This document shows positions 1-8,436 of a stretch of DNA of 35,446 bases, one piece after another; position 1 is the first letter of the stretch; each line of letters starts with the position of its first letter. The notes beneath the pieces were generated by a model that saw nothing but the letters and a program-made list of their open reading frames with translations, was not told the DNA's origin and did no database searches. Source of the DNA: JAQGMJ01 sp036271855 (GTDB lineage Bacteria > Pseudomonadota > Gammaproteobacteria > Burkholderiales > JAEUOS01); NCBI GenBank assembly GCA_036271855.1, contig DATAZV010000291.1:1-35446 (forward strand), written 5' to 3'. Position numbers and translations under genes: made by a program.

Positions 1-1
1 G

Positions 2-388
2 TCCGGCGACTACACCTGGCTGATGTTCGAGCGCGCTGGGGCAATAAAACCCGGTGCCTTCGAGAAGCTCAGCGCCAAAGCGATGCAACTGGTCGGCGGC
101 CCCACGTCCGCGCCGCCGCCGAAGGACCGCAGCGCCTACGGCAAGTTCATGGAAGACCGCGCCGTGGACGTGTTCATCACCTATTGCACCGGCGCGGTAA
201 CGGCCTTGCGCGAGGTGCCGGGGCTGGTCAACGTCGCCCTGCCGGACAATCTTTCGGTCACCGCAACCTACGGCATGGTGGTGATGCGTGGCGCCGCTTC
301 GCCCGCCAACGAGTTGGCGGATTTCGTGCTGTCGGAGGAAGGCCAGAATATCCTCAAGAAACAGGGATTCGCGCCGTTAACCCCTTAG
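2..388 (+). CDS. ModA-like ABC transporter substrate-binding protein, C-terminal part
   Basis: The reading frame is open from the window edge, so the N-terminus lies outside; 128 residues are visible. The segment ends in a pattern typical of class II periplasmic binding proteins of the ModA type: a region matching hinge and lobe closure, then FVLSEEGQNILKKQGFAP, the usual helix and terminal strand where a remaining lobe-2 helix is followed by a G-F motif. Such proteins bind molybdate, tungstate or related oxyanions in the periplasm and deliver them to an ABC permease. A molybdate role would fit the molybdenum hydroxylase cluster that follows, but no modB or modC is visible. The specificity cannot be read from this fragment. 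A rho-independent terminator follows directly after the stop. Confidence 0.7.
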   Translation, partial: SGDYTWLMFERAGAIKPGAFEKLSAKAMQLVGGPTSAPPPKDRSAYGKFMEDRAVDVFITYCTGAVTALREVPGLVNVALPDNLSVTATYGMVVMRGAASPANELADFVLSEEGQNILKKQGFAPLTP

Positions 389-423
389 GCCCCCATGGCG
401 TCGGCGAATTGGGGGCATTTTTT
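389..423 (+). terminator. Rho-independent terminator after the ModA-like gene
   Basis: A stem GCCCCCA (389-395) pairs with TGGGGGC (410-416) around a 14-nt loop, and is followed by A then six T (418-423). It starts just after the TAG stop at 386-388, so it closes that transcript and separates it from the ParA-type gene. Confidence 0.75.
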
Positions 424-501
424 CGCCCTGTTCGCCGCTTGTCCCCCGGCCGCCCGGGCCGAAAATACCCTCAAATACCATTCATCTTCACGAGGGGCAT
501 C

Positions 502-1200
502 ATGGGTCAGGTCATCAGCGTCATCGGCAACAAGGGCGGCACCGGCAAGACCACGCTTTCGCACATGCTGGGCCACGGTTTCGGCCTGTTCAACCGCCGG
601 GCGGTCGCCATCCTCACCGATACCTACCGCGACAAGCTTTCCAAGTTCAACCGCACCTACCTGCCGTACGACGCCCGCGAGTCGGAAGACCTTGCGCGCT
701 GCACCGCCAAGCTGGCCGGCGCGCCGGACTGGGTGGGTATCATCGACGGTGGCGGCAATCGCCCGCAAATGGACGAGCAGCTGGCGGCGATGGCCGACCT
801 GGTGATTTTGCCGTTTCGCGATTCGCACGAAGACATCCGCACCGTGATCCGCGACCTCGACCGTTTTCCCAATGCGTATGCCCTGCCGTCGCAATGGCCG
901 ACCAACCGCTTTGCCGAAGCCTCGGCACAACGTTCCGTCAACGGCATGCTGGGGCGCTACCGCACGCGCATCCTGGCGCCGGTGTATGCGCTGTCGTGCT
1001 CCAAGCTGCTGCTGCAGGATGAACTGCCGGCGCTGCCGACCCAGTTACACAATGCCTGCCGCGAGCTGGCCATGCAGGTGATGGAACTGCTGGGCATGGA
1101 AGTCGCCGACGGCGCCTGGATCGGCCGCGAAGAACTGGCGCAAGCCAAGGCCGGCGTGCCGGCTGCGCTGATCCAGCGCAATGAGCCGGCCTACGCGTAA
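502..1200 (+). CDS. Orphan ParA/MinD-type P-loop ATPase
   Basis: This 232-residue protein begins with a deviant Walker A motif, KGGTGKTT, at residues 11-18, the signature of ParA/MinD/Soj ATPases. A strand with IIDGGGNRP follows near residue 75 and LVILPF near residue 98, in the places where ParA proteins carry the Walker A' and switch regions. The ATG at 502 was chosen because GAGGGG lies 5 nt upstream and because the P-loop must be close to the N-terminus; a longer frame upstream runs across the preceding gene and terminator. There is no parB, minC or plasmid partition gene beside it, so partitioning of a plasmid is not supported. Such stand-alone ParA proteins often position a cellular cargo. 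It converges on the coxE-like gene with a 16-bp gap. Confidence 0.85.
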   Translation: MGQVISVIGNKGGTGKTTLSHMLGHGFGLFNRRAVAILTDTYRDKLSKFNRTYLPYDARESEDLARCTAKLAGAPDWVGIIDGGGNRPQMDEQLAAMADLVILPFRDSHEDIRTVIRDLDRFPNAYALPSQWPTNRFAEASAQRSVNGMLGRYRTRILAPVYALSCSKLLLQDELPALPTQLHNACRELAMQVMELLGMEVADGAWIGREELAQAKAGVPAALIQRNEPAYA

Positions 1201-1216
1201 GCGTTGATCGGTATTG

Positions 1217-2449
1217 CTAGCGGGCGGTGAGCCACTGCGCTTTGGTCAGCGCGGCGGCGAGGTCGCCCAGCGCCTCGAGGTTGTGCACCGGCAGGTGTGC
1301 GTCCACGTAAGGCAGCATGGCGCGGATGCCTGCCGGCCTGGCCTCGAACTTGTCGTAGCGCAATAGCGGGTTGAGCCAGATCAACTGGTGCGCCGAGCGT
1401 TTCAGGCGCGCCATTGCTTCGCGCAACTCGTCCACCTGGTCGCGGTCCAGGCCGTCGGTGATCAGCAGCACCGAGGCATTCTGCCCGAGCAAACGGCGCG
1501 ACCAGCGCAGGTTGAATTCCTTGAGACTGGCGCCGATGCGCGTGCCGCCGGCCCAGTCGGCCACCGCCCCGCGTACCCGTTCCACCGCCACATCGACATC
1601 GCGCTCGCGCAGGTGGCGCGACACGTTGGTGAGACGAGTGCCGAACAAGAGCGTATGCACCGGCACGCGCCGCGCGCCCTGGTTGCGCGCGAGTGCATGA
1701 ACGAAGTGCAGCAGCATGCGAGTGTAGCGATGCATGGAACCGGAGATGTCGCAGAGCACCACCAGCGGCGGTGTACGCTTGATACGCCGGGTGCGCTTCA
1801 GTCGCAGCAGTTCGCCGCCGGTGCGTAGCGAGGCGCGCGCGGTGGCGCGCGGATCGATCAGGTCGCCGTGCGCATGCGGGCTGCGGCGCCGGGTACGGAT
1901 TTGCGGCAGCGGCAGGCGCAGGCGGGCGATCATCTCCTTGGCCTGCTGCCACTCGGCGGTGCTCATTTTTTCGAAGTCGACCTGCTGCAGCTTTTCCTCT
2001 GCCGAGAAGGTGAGTTCGGCCTCGACTTCGATCTCCTGCTCTTCCTTGGCGCGGTCGTGCTTGGGCGCGTGCGGCGGGGTCAGCGCATCGGCAAGGCGGC
2101 GATTGGCCTTTTCATCATCGGCATTGCCGGCACGGCCGAACACCTTGGGCAGCAGGAGCTGCATCATGCGCTCGAGCAGCGCCGGATCGCGCCAGAAGAA
2201 CTCGAAGGCCTGGTCGAACATCTCGCTGTCCTCATGCCGCTGGACGAAGATCGCCTTGAGCACCGCATGCCAGTCGTCCCGGCTTTCGATGCCGGCGATT
2301 TGCAGCGCCTGCAGCGCGTCTATCACCTTGGCCGGCCCCACCTGCATGCCGGCGGCGCGCAGCACGCGGGCGAAGTGGACCACGTTCTCCGCCAGTTTGC
2401 CGCCGGGCGCCGCTTCGGCGGGGACCTGGAGGACGGACTCGATCGGCAT
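1217..2449 (-). CDS. coxE: CoxE-like VWA-domain protein
   Basis: The 410-residue protein has a C-terminal von Willebrand factor A domain. The MIDAS motif is visible as LCDISGSM, followed by a threonine-bearing loop (GGTRIGASL) and a late aspartate segment (LLITDGLDRD). The N-terminal half is charged and helical, as in CoxE proteins. CoxE-type proteins pair with MoxR-type AAA ATPases (CoxD) and are needed for maturation of the bimetal or molybdenum site in CO dehydrogenases of other bacteria. The ATG at 2449 lies 10 bp after the coxD stop; a longer in-frame extension overlaps coxD and looks non-coding. It is the last gene of the minus-strand cluster. No clear terminator was seen after it. Confidence 0.88.
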   Translation of the reverse strand: MPIESVLQVPAEAAPGGKLAENVVHFARVLRAAGMQVGPAKVIDALQALQIAGIESRDDWHAVLKAIFVQRHEDSEMFDQAFEFFWRDPALLERMMQLLLPKVFGRAGNADDEKANRRLADALTPPHAPKHDRAKEEQEIEVEAELTFSAEEKLQQVDFEKMSTAEWQQAKEMIARLRLPLPQIRTRRRSPHAHGDLIDPRATARASLRTGGELLRLKRTRRIKRTPPLVVLCDISGSMHRYTRMLLHFVHALARNQGARRVPVHTLLFGTRLTNVSRHLRERDVDVAVERVRGAVADWAGGTRIGASLKEFNLRWSRRLLGQNASVLLITDGLDRDQVDELREAMARLKRSAHQLIWLNPLLRYDKFEARPAGIRAMLPYVDAHLPVHNLEALGDLAAALTKAQWLTAR

Positions 2450-2459
2450 GGGGTGGACC

Positions 2460-3368
2460 CTATGCGGTGGCGCGGGCGTTGACCTCGGCGAGAATCGCGG
2501 CGGCCTCCGAGCCCTGGATCTTCGCGATGTCGTCCTGGTACTTGAGCAAAGTCCCAAGCGTATCGTTGATCGTCTCGGGATCGAGCGCCAGTTTGTCGAG
2601 CGCCGTCAGCGCGCGGGTCCAGTCGATGGTCTCGGCCACCCCGGGGAGTTTGTACAAGTCGCGGGTGCGCAGGCGCTGCACGAACTCGACCACCTGTTGC
2701 GACAGGGCGGCATTGGCCTGCGGCACCTTGCGGGCAACGATTTCCAGCTCGCGCTGCGCATCCGGGTAATCGACCCAGAAGTAAAGGCAGCGGCGTTTCA
2801 CGGCATCGTGAATCTCGCGGGTGCGGTTGGAGGTGATGATGACGATAGGCGGCTCGGCAGCCTTGATCACCCCGAGTTCCGGAATGGTGATCTGGAAGTC
2901 GGCCAGCACTTCTAGCAGGAAGGCTTCGAAGGGTTCGTCCGCCCGATCCAGTTCGTCGATCAGCAGCACCGGCGCGCCGGCGGGCGTGGTTTCGAGCGCC
3001 TGCAGCAGCGGGCGCTTGAGCAGGAACTGCTCATCGAAAATGGTCTTGGCGAGTGCGCCGGCGTCGGCCGTGCCCGCCGCTTCGGCCAGGCGGATTTGCA
3101 GCATCTGGCGCGGGTAGTTCCACTCGTAGGCGGCGGAGGCCAGGTCCAGGCCTTCGTAGCATTGCAGGCGCACCAGCGGGCGGTTCAGCGCCTGCGACAG
3201 CACCTTGGCGATCTCGGTCTTGCCCACGCCGGCCTCGCCTTCGAGAAACAGCGGGCGCTGCATGGTCAGCGCCAGGTAGACGGTGGTCGCCAGGCTGCGG
3301 CTGGCGACGTAGTCGGCGCCGGTGAGCAAGGCTTGGGTTGCGGCAATCGAATCGGGCAGGGCGGACAT
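2460..3368 (-). CDS. coxD: CoxD-like MoxR-family AAA+ ATPase
   Basis: This 302-residue ATPase shows Walker A GEAGVGKTE near residues 43-51, Walker B VLLIDELDRAD, a sensor-1 asparagine in IITSNRTRE and an arginine-rich segment AVKRRC. These are features of MoxR-type AAA+ proteins. In CO dehydrogenase clusters CoxD is a membrane-associated chaperone-like ATPase that helps mature the active site, working with the VWA protein CoxE. The start at 3368 gives MSALPDSI; a start 10 codons further upstream would enter the hairpin at 3387-3410 and is less likely. The coxE gene follows after 10 bp, and coxM ends 63 bp upstream, with the hairpin in between. Confidence 0.9.
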   Translation of the reverse strand: MSALPDSIAATQALLTGADYVASRSLATTVYLALTMQRPLFLEGEAGVGKTEIAKVLSQALNRPLVRLQCYEGLDLASAAYEWNYPRQMLQIRLAEAAGTADAGALAKTIFDEQFLLKRPLLQALETTPAGAPVLLIDELDRADEPFEAFLLEVLADFQITIPELGVIKAAEPPIVIITSNRTREIHDAVKRRCLYFWVDYPDAQRELEIVARKVPQANAALSQQVVEFVQRLRTRDLYKLPGVAETIDWTRALTALDKLALDPETINDTLGTLLKYQDDIAKIQGSEAAAILAEVNARATA

Positions 3369-3386
3369 GGCGTAGCCTGAAATGGA

Positions 3387-3410
3387 ACCGCCCGGCATCA
3401 GCCGGGCGGT
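3387..3410 (-). other. Perfect hairpin between coxM and coxD
   Basis: A 10-bp arm ACCGCCCGGC and its exact reverse complement are separated by 4 nt (ATCA on the + strand). No T-run follows on the minus strand, so it is not a normal intrinsic terminator. It sits in the 63-bp gap between the structural genes coxSLM and the maturation genes coxDE, where it could stabilise the 3' end of the upstream message or lower downstream expression. Confidence 0.6.
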
Positions 3411-3431
3411 ACGGTGGCGGATGTTTCTATT

Positions 3432-4223
3432 TTACGCGGCTGCCACCGCGCGGCGCGCCAGCACGTTGATCAGCTGGGCGCGGTAGGCCGGGGTGGCGTG
3501 CAGGTCGCGGTTCAGGTCTTTCGCATCGACCTTGACACCCTTGATGGCGTCGGCGCTGAAACTGGACTTCAGTGCGTCCTCCATCGCCTTGACGCGGAAG
3601 GCGCAGGCGCCCGCGCCGGTAACGGCGACGCGTACCCCGCCCGCAGTTCTGGCCACGAACACGCCGACCAGCGGGAAGTGCGATGCCGGGTTGCGCAGCT
3701 TCACATAGGCCGCCTTCTCCGGCACCGGGAAATCGACCGAGGTGATGATCTCGCCCGGTTCCAAGGCAGTGGTGAACAGGCCCTGGAAGTAATCGTCGGC
3801 GGCGATCTTGCGGCGGTCGGTGTTGATGGTCGCCCCCAGGCCCAAGACGCCGGCCGGATAGCAGGCCGCCGGGTCGCTGTTGGCCAGCGCGCCGCCAATG
3901 GTGCCGCGGTTGCGCACCTGGCGGTCGCCGATGTGGCCGGCGAGGTAGGCCAGCGCCGGGATCAGGCGCGCCACCTCGGCCGACTCGGCGACGCTGGCGT
4001 GCGTGGCCATCGCGCCTATGCTCACCTGTGTGGCGCTGGTCTTGATGGCTGACAGTTCGGCGATGCTATGCAGGTCGATCAGGTCTGATGGATCGGCCAG
4101 CCCCAGGCGGATGGTCGGCAACAGGCTCTGGCCGCCGGCGACGAACTTCGGGTCGGCGGCCGCCTTGAACGCCTTGAGGGCGTCGCTGGTGCTGGCGGGA
4201 GAGGAAAAATTGAATTGGCTCAT
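3432..4223 (-). CDS. coxM: FAD-binding medium subunit of form II CO-dehydrogenase-like molybdenum hydroxylase
   Basis: The 263-residue protein matches the FAD subunit of xanthine oxidase-family enzymes. FAD-binding signatures are AGGQSLLP near residue 30 and IGDRQVRNRGTIGGALAN around residues 98-115, both in their expected positions. The subunit passes electrons from the [2Fe-2S] subunit to the quinone or other acceptor. The start is supported by GAGGAG upstream of the ATG at 4223. The gene follows coxL by 15 bp. The length is a little short compared with the roughly 285 residues of typical CoxM, but no domain appears to be missing. Confidence 0.92.
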   Translation of the reverse strand: MSQFNFSSPASTSDALKAFKAAADPKFVAGGQSLLPTIRLGLADPSDLIDLHSIAELSAIKTSATQVSIGAMATHASVAESAEVARLIPALAYLAGHIGDRQVRNRGTIGGALANSDPAACYPAGVLGLGATINTDRRKIAADDYFQGLFTTALEPGEIITSVDFPVPEKAAYVKLRNPASHFPLVGVFVARTAGGVRVAVTGAGACAFRVKAMEDALKSSFSADAIKGVKVDAKDLNRDLHATPAYRAQLINVLARRAVAAA

Positions 4224-4238
4224 GATGGTCTCCTCGCT

Positions 4239-6605
4239 TTACAGGTTGGCCTGGATGGTTTCCCACACCCGCAGGGGCGTGGCGGGCATGGCGATCTCGC
4301 GCACGCCGAGCGCGTCGGTAATCGCGTTGATCACCGCCGGCGGCGAGCCAATGGCGCCGGCCTCGCCGCATCCTTTGACCCCCAGCGGGTTGACGGTGCA
4401 GGGCGTGCAGGTGGCGCCGACTTCGAACTTCGGCAGGTCGGAAGCATGCGGCATGGCGTAGTCCATGAAGGAGGCAGTGAGCAACTGCCCGCTTTCCGGG
4501 TCGTAGACGCAGCCTTCCATCAATGCCTGGCCGATGCCTTGCGCCAGGCCGCCGTGCACCTGGCCTTCGACGATCATCGGGTTGACGATGTTGCCGAAGT
4601 CATCCACCGCGGTGAACTTGTCGATGCGCGTGTGGCCGGTCTCGGGATCGATCTCCACTTCGCAGATGTAGCAGCCGGCCGGGAAGGTGAAGTTGGCGGG
4701 GTCGAAGAAGGCCGTCTCATCCAGGCCTGGCTCGAGGGTTTCCAGCGGGTAGTTGTGCGGCACGTAGGCCGAGAGCGCAACGGCGGCGAAGGGCAGGCTC
4801 TTGTCGGTGCCGGCGACGGTGAACTTGCCGTCCTTGAACTCGATGTCGGAGTCGGCCGCCTCCAGCATGTGCGCCGCGATCTTCTTGCCCTTGGCGACGA
4901 TCTTGTCGGTGGCCTTGACGATGGCGGTGCCGCCGACAGCCAGCGAACGGCTGCCGTAGGTACCCATGCCGAAGGGTATGCGGTCGGTGTCGCCGTGCAC
5001 CACTTCGATATCGGCCATCGGGATGCCGAGGCGGTCGGACACCACCTGAGCGAAAGTGGTCTCATGCCCCTGGCCGTGGCTGTGGGTGCCGGTGAACACG
5101 CTGATCTTGCCGGTGGGGTGCACGCGGATCTGCCCGACCTCGAACAGCCCGGCACGCGCACCCAGTGCCCCCGCCACGCGCGAGGGCGCGATGCCGCAGG
5201 CCTCGATGTAGCAGGAGTAGCCGATGCCGCGCTTGAACCCCTTTGCCTCGCTCGCCTTCTTGCGCGCCGGGTAGCCTTCGACGTCGGCCATTTTCAGGCA
5301 CTTGTCCAGGCTCGCGGCATAGTTGCCGGTGTCGTACTGCAAGGCCACCGGGGTCTGGTAGGGGAAGGTGGTGATGAAGTTGCGGCGGCGGATTTCCGCC
5401 GGGTCCATTTTCATCTCGCGCGCCGCGGTTTCCACGATGCGCTCGACCAGGAAGGTGGCTTCGGGGCGACCCGCGCCGCGATAGGCATCCACCGGGGAGG
5501 TGTTGGTGAATACCGCCGTGACTTCGGCGTGGATCGCCGGGGTCTTGTACTGGCCGGCGAGCAGCGTGGCGTAGAGGATGGTCGGCACGCAGGAGCCGAA
5601 AGTGGAGAGATAGGCGCCGAGGTTGGCGTTGGTCTTCACCCGCAGGGCGAGGAAATTGCCCTCCTTGTCCATCGCCAGTTCGGCGGTCGAGTGGTGGTCG
5701 CGGCCGTGGGCCACCGAGAGAAATTCCTCGGTACGCTCGCAGGTCCACTTGATCGGGCGGCCGATCTGCTTGGAGAAGAAAACCATCGCCGTCTCTTCGG
5801 CGTAGAGATAGATTTTCGAGCCGAAACCGCCGCCCACATCGGGCGCGATCACCCGCACCTTGTGCTCGGGCAGGCCGAGCACGAAGGCGGTCATCAACAG
5901 GCGCTCGACGTGCGGGTTCTGGTTGGAGACGTAGAGGGTATAGTTGTCGTTGGCGCGGTCGTAGGAGGCGATGGCTGCGCGCGGCTCGATGGCGTTGGGC
6001 ACCAGGCGGTTGTTGTCGAACTCCAGCTTGGTGACGTGATGTGCCTTGGCGATCGCGGCATCGGTGGCCGCCTTGTCGCCGAGTTGCCAGACGTAGCTGG
6101 TGTTGTTCGGCGCGGCGGCGTCGTGCACCTGCGGGGCGCCGGGCTTGAGCGCGTCCGGACCTTTGACGACGGCCGGCAGCACATCGTAATCGACGTCAAT
6201 CAGCGCCGCTGCCGCCTTGGCTTGCGCCAGAGTGTCGGCCACCACCAGCGCAACGTGGTCGCCAACGTAGCGCACCTTGTCGATTGCCAGCACGGGGTGG
6301 GGCGGCTCTTTCATCGGCTGGCCGTTGACATCGGTAATCAGCCAGCCGCAGGGCAGGCCGCCGATACCGGCCGCCTTGATGTCCGCGCCGGTGAGAATGC
6401 CCAGCACGCCGGGCGAGGCCTTCGCCGCATCCAGGCCATAGCCCTTGATGCGCGCATGCGCATGCGGCGAGCGCAGGAAGTAGGCGTAGGCTTGGTTGTC
6501 GAGGCGGATATCGTCGGTATAGCGGCCGCCGCCGGTGAGAAAGCGGTAGTCTTCCTTGCGCTTGATCGCCTGGCCCAGGGGGCTTTGATTGCTCATGTCG
6601 CTCAT
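4239..6605 (-). CDS. coxL: Molybdopterin large subunit, form II CO-dehydrogenase-like (CoxL family)
   Basis: At 788 residues this is a full-length molybdenum-binding catalytic subunit. The N-terminal hammerhead domain (RFLTGGGRYTDDI near residue 21) is followed by VGGGFGSK (257-264) and GQGHETTFAQ, which contact the cofactor, and by the catalytic glutamate in GCGEAGAIGSP near residue 748. The active-site loop reads AYRGAGR at 374-380. Form I CO dehydrogenases carry AYRCSFR there, with the cysteine that binds copper; the form seen here is the form II type, whose physiological substrate is often unclear. AGGAGG sits 5 nt upstream of the ATG at 6605. The gene follows coxS by 9 bp and is clearly cotranscribed with it. 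Annotating it as a CO oxidiser would overstate the evidence. Confidence 0.92.
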   Translation of the reverse strand: MSDMSNQSPLGQAIKRKEDYRFLTGGGRYTDDIRLDNQAYAYFLRSPHAHARIKGYGLDAAKASPGVLGILTGADIKAAGIGGLPCGWLITDVNGQPMKEPPHPVLAIDKVRYVGDHVALVVADTLAQAKAAAALIDVDYDVLPAVVKGPDALKPGAPQVHDAAAPNNTSYVWQLGDKAATDAAIAKAHHVTKLEFDNNRLVPNAIEPRAAIASYDRANDNYTLYVSNQNPHVERLLMTAFVLGLPEHKVRVIAPDVGGGFGSKIYLYAEETAMVFFSKQIGRPIKWTCERTEEFLSVAHGRDHHSTAELAMDKEGNFLALRVKTNANLGAYLSTFGSCVPTILYATLLAGQYKTPAIHAEVTAVFTNTSPVDAYRGAGRPEATFLVERIVETAAREMKMDPAEIRRRNFITTFPYQTPVALQYDTGNYAASLDKCLKMADVEGYPARKKASEAKGFKRGIGYSCYIEACGIAPSRVAGALGARAGLFEVGQIRVHPTGKISVFTGTHSHGQGHETTFAQVVSDRLGIPMADIEVVHGDTDRIPFGMGTYGSRSLAVGGTAIVKATDKIVAKGKKIAAHMLEAADSDIEFKDGKFTVAGTDKSLPFAAVALSAYVPHNYPLETLEPGLDETAFFDPANFTFPAGCYICEVEIDPETGHTRIDKFTAVDDFGNIVNPMIVEGQVHGGLAQGIGQALMEGCVYDPESGQLLTASFMDYAMPHASDLPKFEVGATCTPCTVNPLGVKGCGEAGAIGSPPAVINAITDALGVREIAMPATPLRVWETIQANL

Positions 6606-6614
6606 GGCAGCCTC

Positions 6615-7091
6615 CTATTTCGCCATCCCGGCCAGGCCGGTCTGGACGGATTTGACGATGTTCTGGTAGCCGGTGCAGCGGCAGAGATTGCCGTCGAAGG
6701 CGCCGCGGATGTCGGCTTCGGAGGGATTCTTCATCCGTCCCGCCAGCTCACAGGCGCTCATCACCATGCCGGGCGTACAGAAGCCGCATTGCAGGCCGTG
6801 GCATTCCTTGAAGGCAGCCTGCATCGGGTGCATCTCGCCGTCGGCGGCGGCCAGGCCCTCGATGGTGGTGACCTGCTGCCCCTTCACCTGCAGGGCCAGC
6901 ACGTTGCACGACTTCACCGCACGGCCGTTCAGCAGCACGGTGCAGGCGCCGCACTGGGCGGTGTCGCAGCCGACGTGGGTGCCGGTCAGGCGCAGGGTTT
7001 CGCGCAGCAGCTCGACCAGGGTGGTGGAAGATTCGATTTTCGCGGTGACCGCCTTGCCATTCACGGTCAGCGCCAGCTCTACGGAACTCAT
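6615..7091 (-). CDS. coxS: [2Fe-2S] small subunit of form II CO-dehydrogenase-like enzyme
   Basis: The 158-residue protein has both iron-sulfur domains of the family. The plant-type ferredoxin cluster is bound by C42, C47, C50 and C62 (GCDTAQCGACTV and later SC), and the helical domain carries C102, C105, C137 and C139 (CGFC and LCRC). It transfers electrons from the molybdenum site to FAD. AAGGAG lies upstream of the ATG at 7091. It is the first gene of the cluster; the S-L-M order is characteristic of form II clusters, in contrast to M-S-L in form I. Confidence 0.94.
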   Translation of the reverse strand: MSSVELALTVNGKAVTAKIESSTTLVELLRETLRLTGTHVGCDTAQCGACTVLLNGRAVKSCNVLALQVKGQQVTTIEGLAAADGEMHPMQAAFKECHGLQCGFCTPGMVMSACELAGRMKNPSEADIRGAFDGNLCRCTGYQNIVKSVQTGLAGMAK

Positions 7092-7194
7092 GCTTGTCTC
7101 CTTCGGTAGATGTCGTGGCGGTTCCCTGCAGCCGCCGTTTTGTATTTTTGATGCTGCTGTTTTGCCTCACCCACGCGCGGCGGATGGTGAAACG

Positions 7195-7225
7195 ATGATA
7201 AGCAGTTTGCGCGCAGGTGCGCAAA
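7195..7225 (-). promoter_or_regulatory. Candidate coxS promoter with palindromic operator
   Basis: On the minus strand a -10 box TATCAT (7200-7195) is preceded by TTGCGC (7224-7219) with an 18-bp spacer. The sequence TTTGCGC-N6-GCGCAAA (7206-7225) is a perfect 7-bp inverted repeat lying over the -35 box and spacer. This is where a repressor or a LysR-type activator could act; the LysR gene ends only 112 bp upstream. Assignment of the regulator is inference. Confidence 0.5.
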
Positions 7226-7336
7226 GTTTTTCGCGCATGCGTGTCGCGGCGCGGGCAACTCACCCGCAATGGCGGCGCATGATTTGAAACGGATTCAATG
7301 GCTTAAACGAACTTCCGCAAGTGTTGCGCGAGGCTG

Positions 7337-8296
7337 TCACAAAGCCTTGCGTGATTCGCTCTCGCTGGCGGCTTCTTCCTGCACCCAGTCGACGAAGGCA
7401 CGCAACTCGGGGCGTGCGCGGCTGGCGCGCGATTGCACCACAAAGTATTGCCGCGCTGCGGCGAGGCTTTCGCCAAAAGGAATCACCAGTTTTTTCTGGC
7501 GCAGCAGGCGCGCCACCAGCGCCTGCCGGCCGATGGCCACGCCTTCGCCCTCGACCGCCGCCTGGATCAACTGGTCGTAGTGCGAAAAGGTGACCCAGCC
7601 CGCCGGCGCGAAATTGTCCAGCTTCCACGCCGACAGCCACACCGACCATTCCACCCAGGGCAGGCGGCGGTTCGGGTCGTCGTAGCGCAGCAATACGTGG
7701 CGTTTGAGGTCGGCCGGGGTCGCCAGCGGGCGCGCCCTATCCTTCAGCAGCTTCGGGCTGGCGACCGGAACCGCCTCCTCGCGCATCAGCGACAGGGCGC
7801 CGGCGGGCGCCTGGTCCGGCTCGCAAAAGCGGATGGCACAGTCGACCCGCTCGCGCTCCAGCGAAATGATGCTGTCGTTGGCCGCCAGGCGCACGTCGAT
7901 GCCGGGGTGGCGGGTGCGAAACGCCGCAAGGCGCGGCACCAGCCAGAGCGAGGCGAAAGACAGCGGCGTGGTGACGGTCAGCACCTGCGGCCCGGCGGCA
8001 CCGACTTCCAGCAAGGCGGCTTCCAGTTCGGCCAGCGCGCGGCCGCTGCTGCGCGCCAGGCGTTGCCCGGCTTCGGTCAATTCCAGGCGGCGGTTGTAGC
8101 GGGCGAACAGGGCGATGCTCAAGCCGTCTTCCAGCGTCTTGATCTGTCGGCTGACGGCCGACTGGGTCACCGCCAGTTCGGCGGCGGCGCGGGTAAAGCT
8201 CAGATGCCGCGCCGCCGCCTCGAACACCTTGAGCGTGTCCAGGGAAGGCAGGCGGGAGCGTGCCGGATAAGTGGGTTTCGCATGAGTTTTTTGCAT
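7337..8296 (-). CDS. LysR-family transcriptional regulator, GcvA-like
   Basis: The 319-residue protein has an N-terminal winged helix-turn-helix (LDTLKVFEAAARHLSFTRAAAELAVTQ in segments, residues about 20-46, then SAVSRQIKTLE), followed by a periplasmic-binding-protein-like effector domain. The PSL-leading N-terminus and the effector-domain pattern (PLATPADLKRH, FSHYDQLIQAAVEGEGVAIG) resemble the GcvA/AmpR branch. The start at 8296 was chosen because 39 residues of a longer frame have no family character. It is divergent from the DUF2917 gene, a pairing commonly seen in betaproteobacteria, and precedes the cox cluster on the same strand. It might control either neighbour; the sequence does not decide which. 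Confidence 0.88.
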   Translation of the reverse strand: MQKTHAKPTYPARSRLPSLDTLKVFEAAARHLSFTRAAAELAVTQSAVSRQIKTLEDGLSIALFARYNRRLELTEAGQRLARSSGRALAELEAALLEVGAAGPQVLTVTTPLSFASLWLVPRLAAFRTRHPGIDVRLAANDSIISLERERVDCAIRFCEPDQAPAGALSLMREEAVPVASPKLLKDRARPLATPADLKRHVLLRYDDPNRRLPWVEWSVWLSAWKLDNFAPAGWVTFSHYDQLIQAAVEGEGVAIGRQALVARLLRQKKLVIPFGESLAAARQYFVVQSRASRARPELRAFVDWVQEEAASESESRKAL

Positions 8297-8436
8297 ACGA
8301 ACGGTGCTCAAATGTCGTTTGCGGCACTGCAACGCCAGGGGGAAAATGCTTTTACCGGAGCGCCACCAAGCCAAGCAGCAGAGCAGGCCCGGCCCAACGC
8401 ACCGCATGAGCAAAACTTATACGAAAGGAAACTGCC

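Noticed and set aside
4239..6605. Assignment as a genuine form I carbon monoxide dehydrogenase.
   Set aside because: The active-site loop is AYRGAGR, without the copper-binding cysteine of AYRCSFR, and the gene order is S-L-M.
4215..7109. A very long open frame on the + strand opposite coxL and coxS.
   Set aside because: It is antisense to four clear genes with intact catalytic motifs. Such frames are common opposite GC-rich genes with strong third-position bias.
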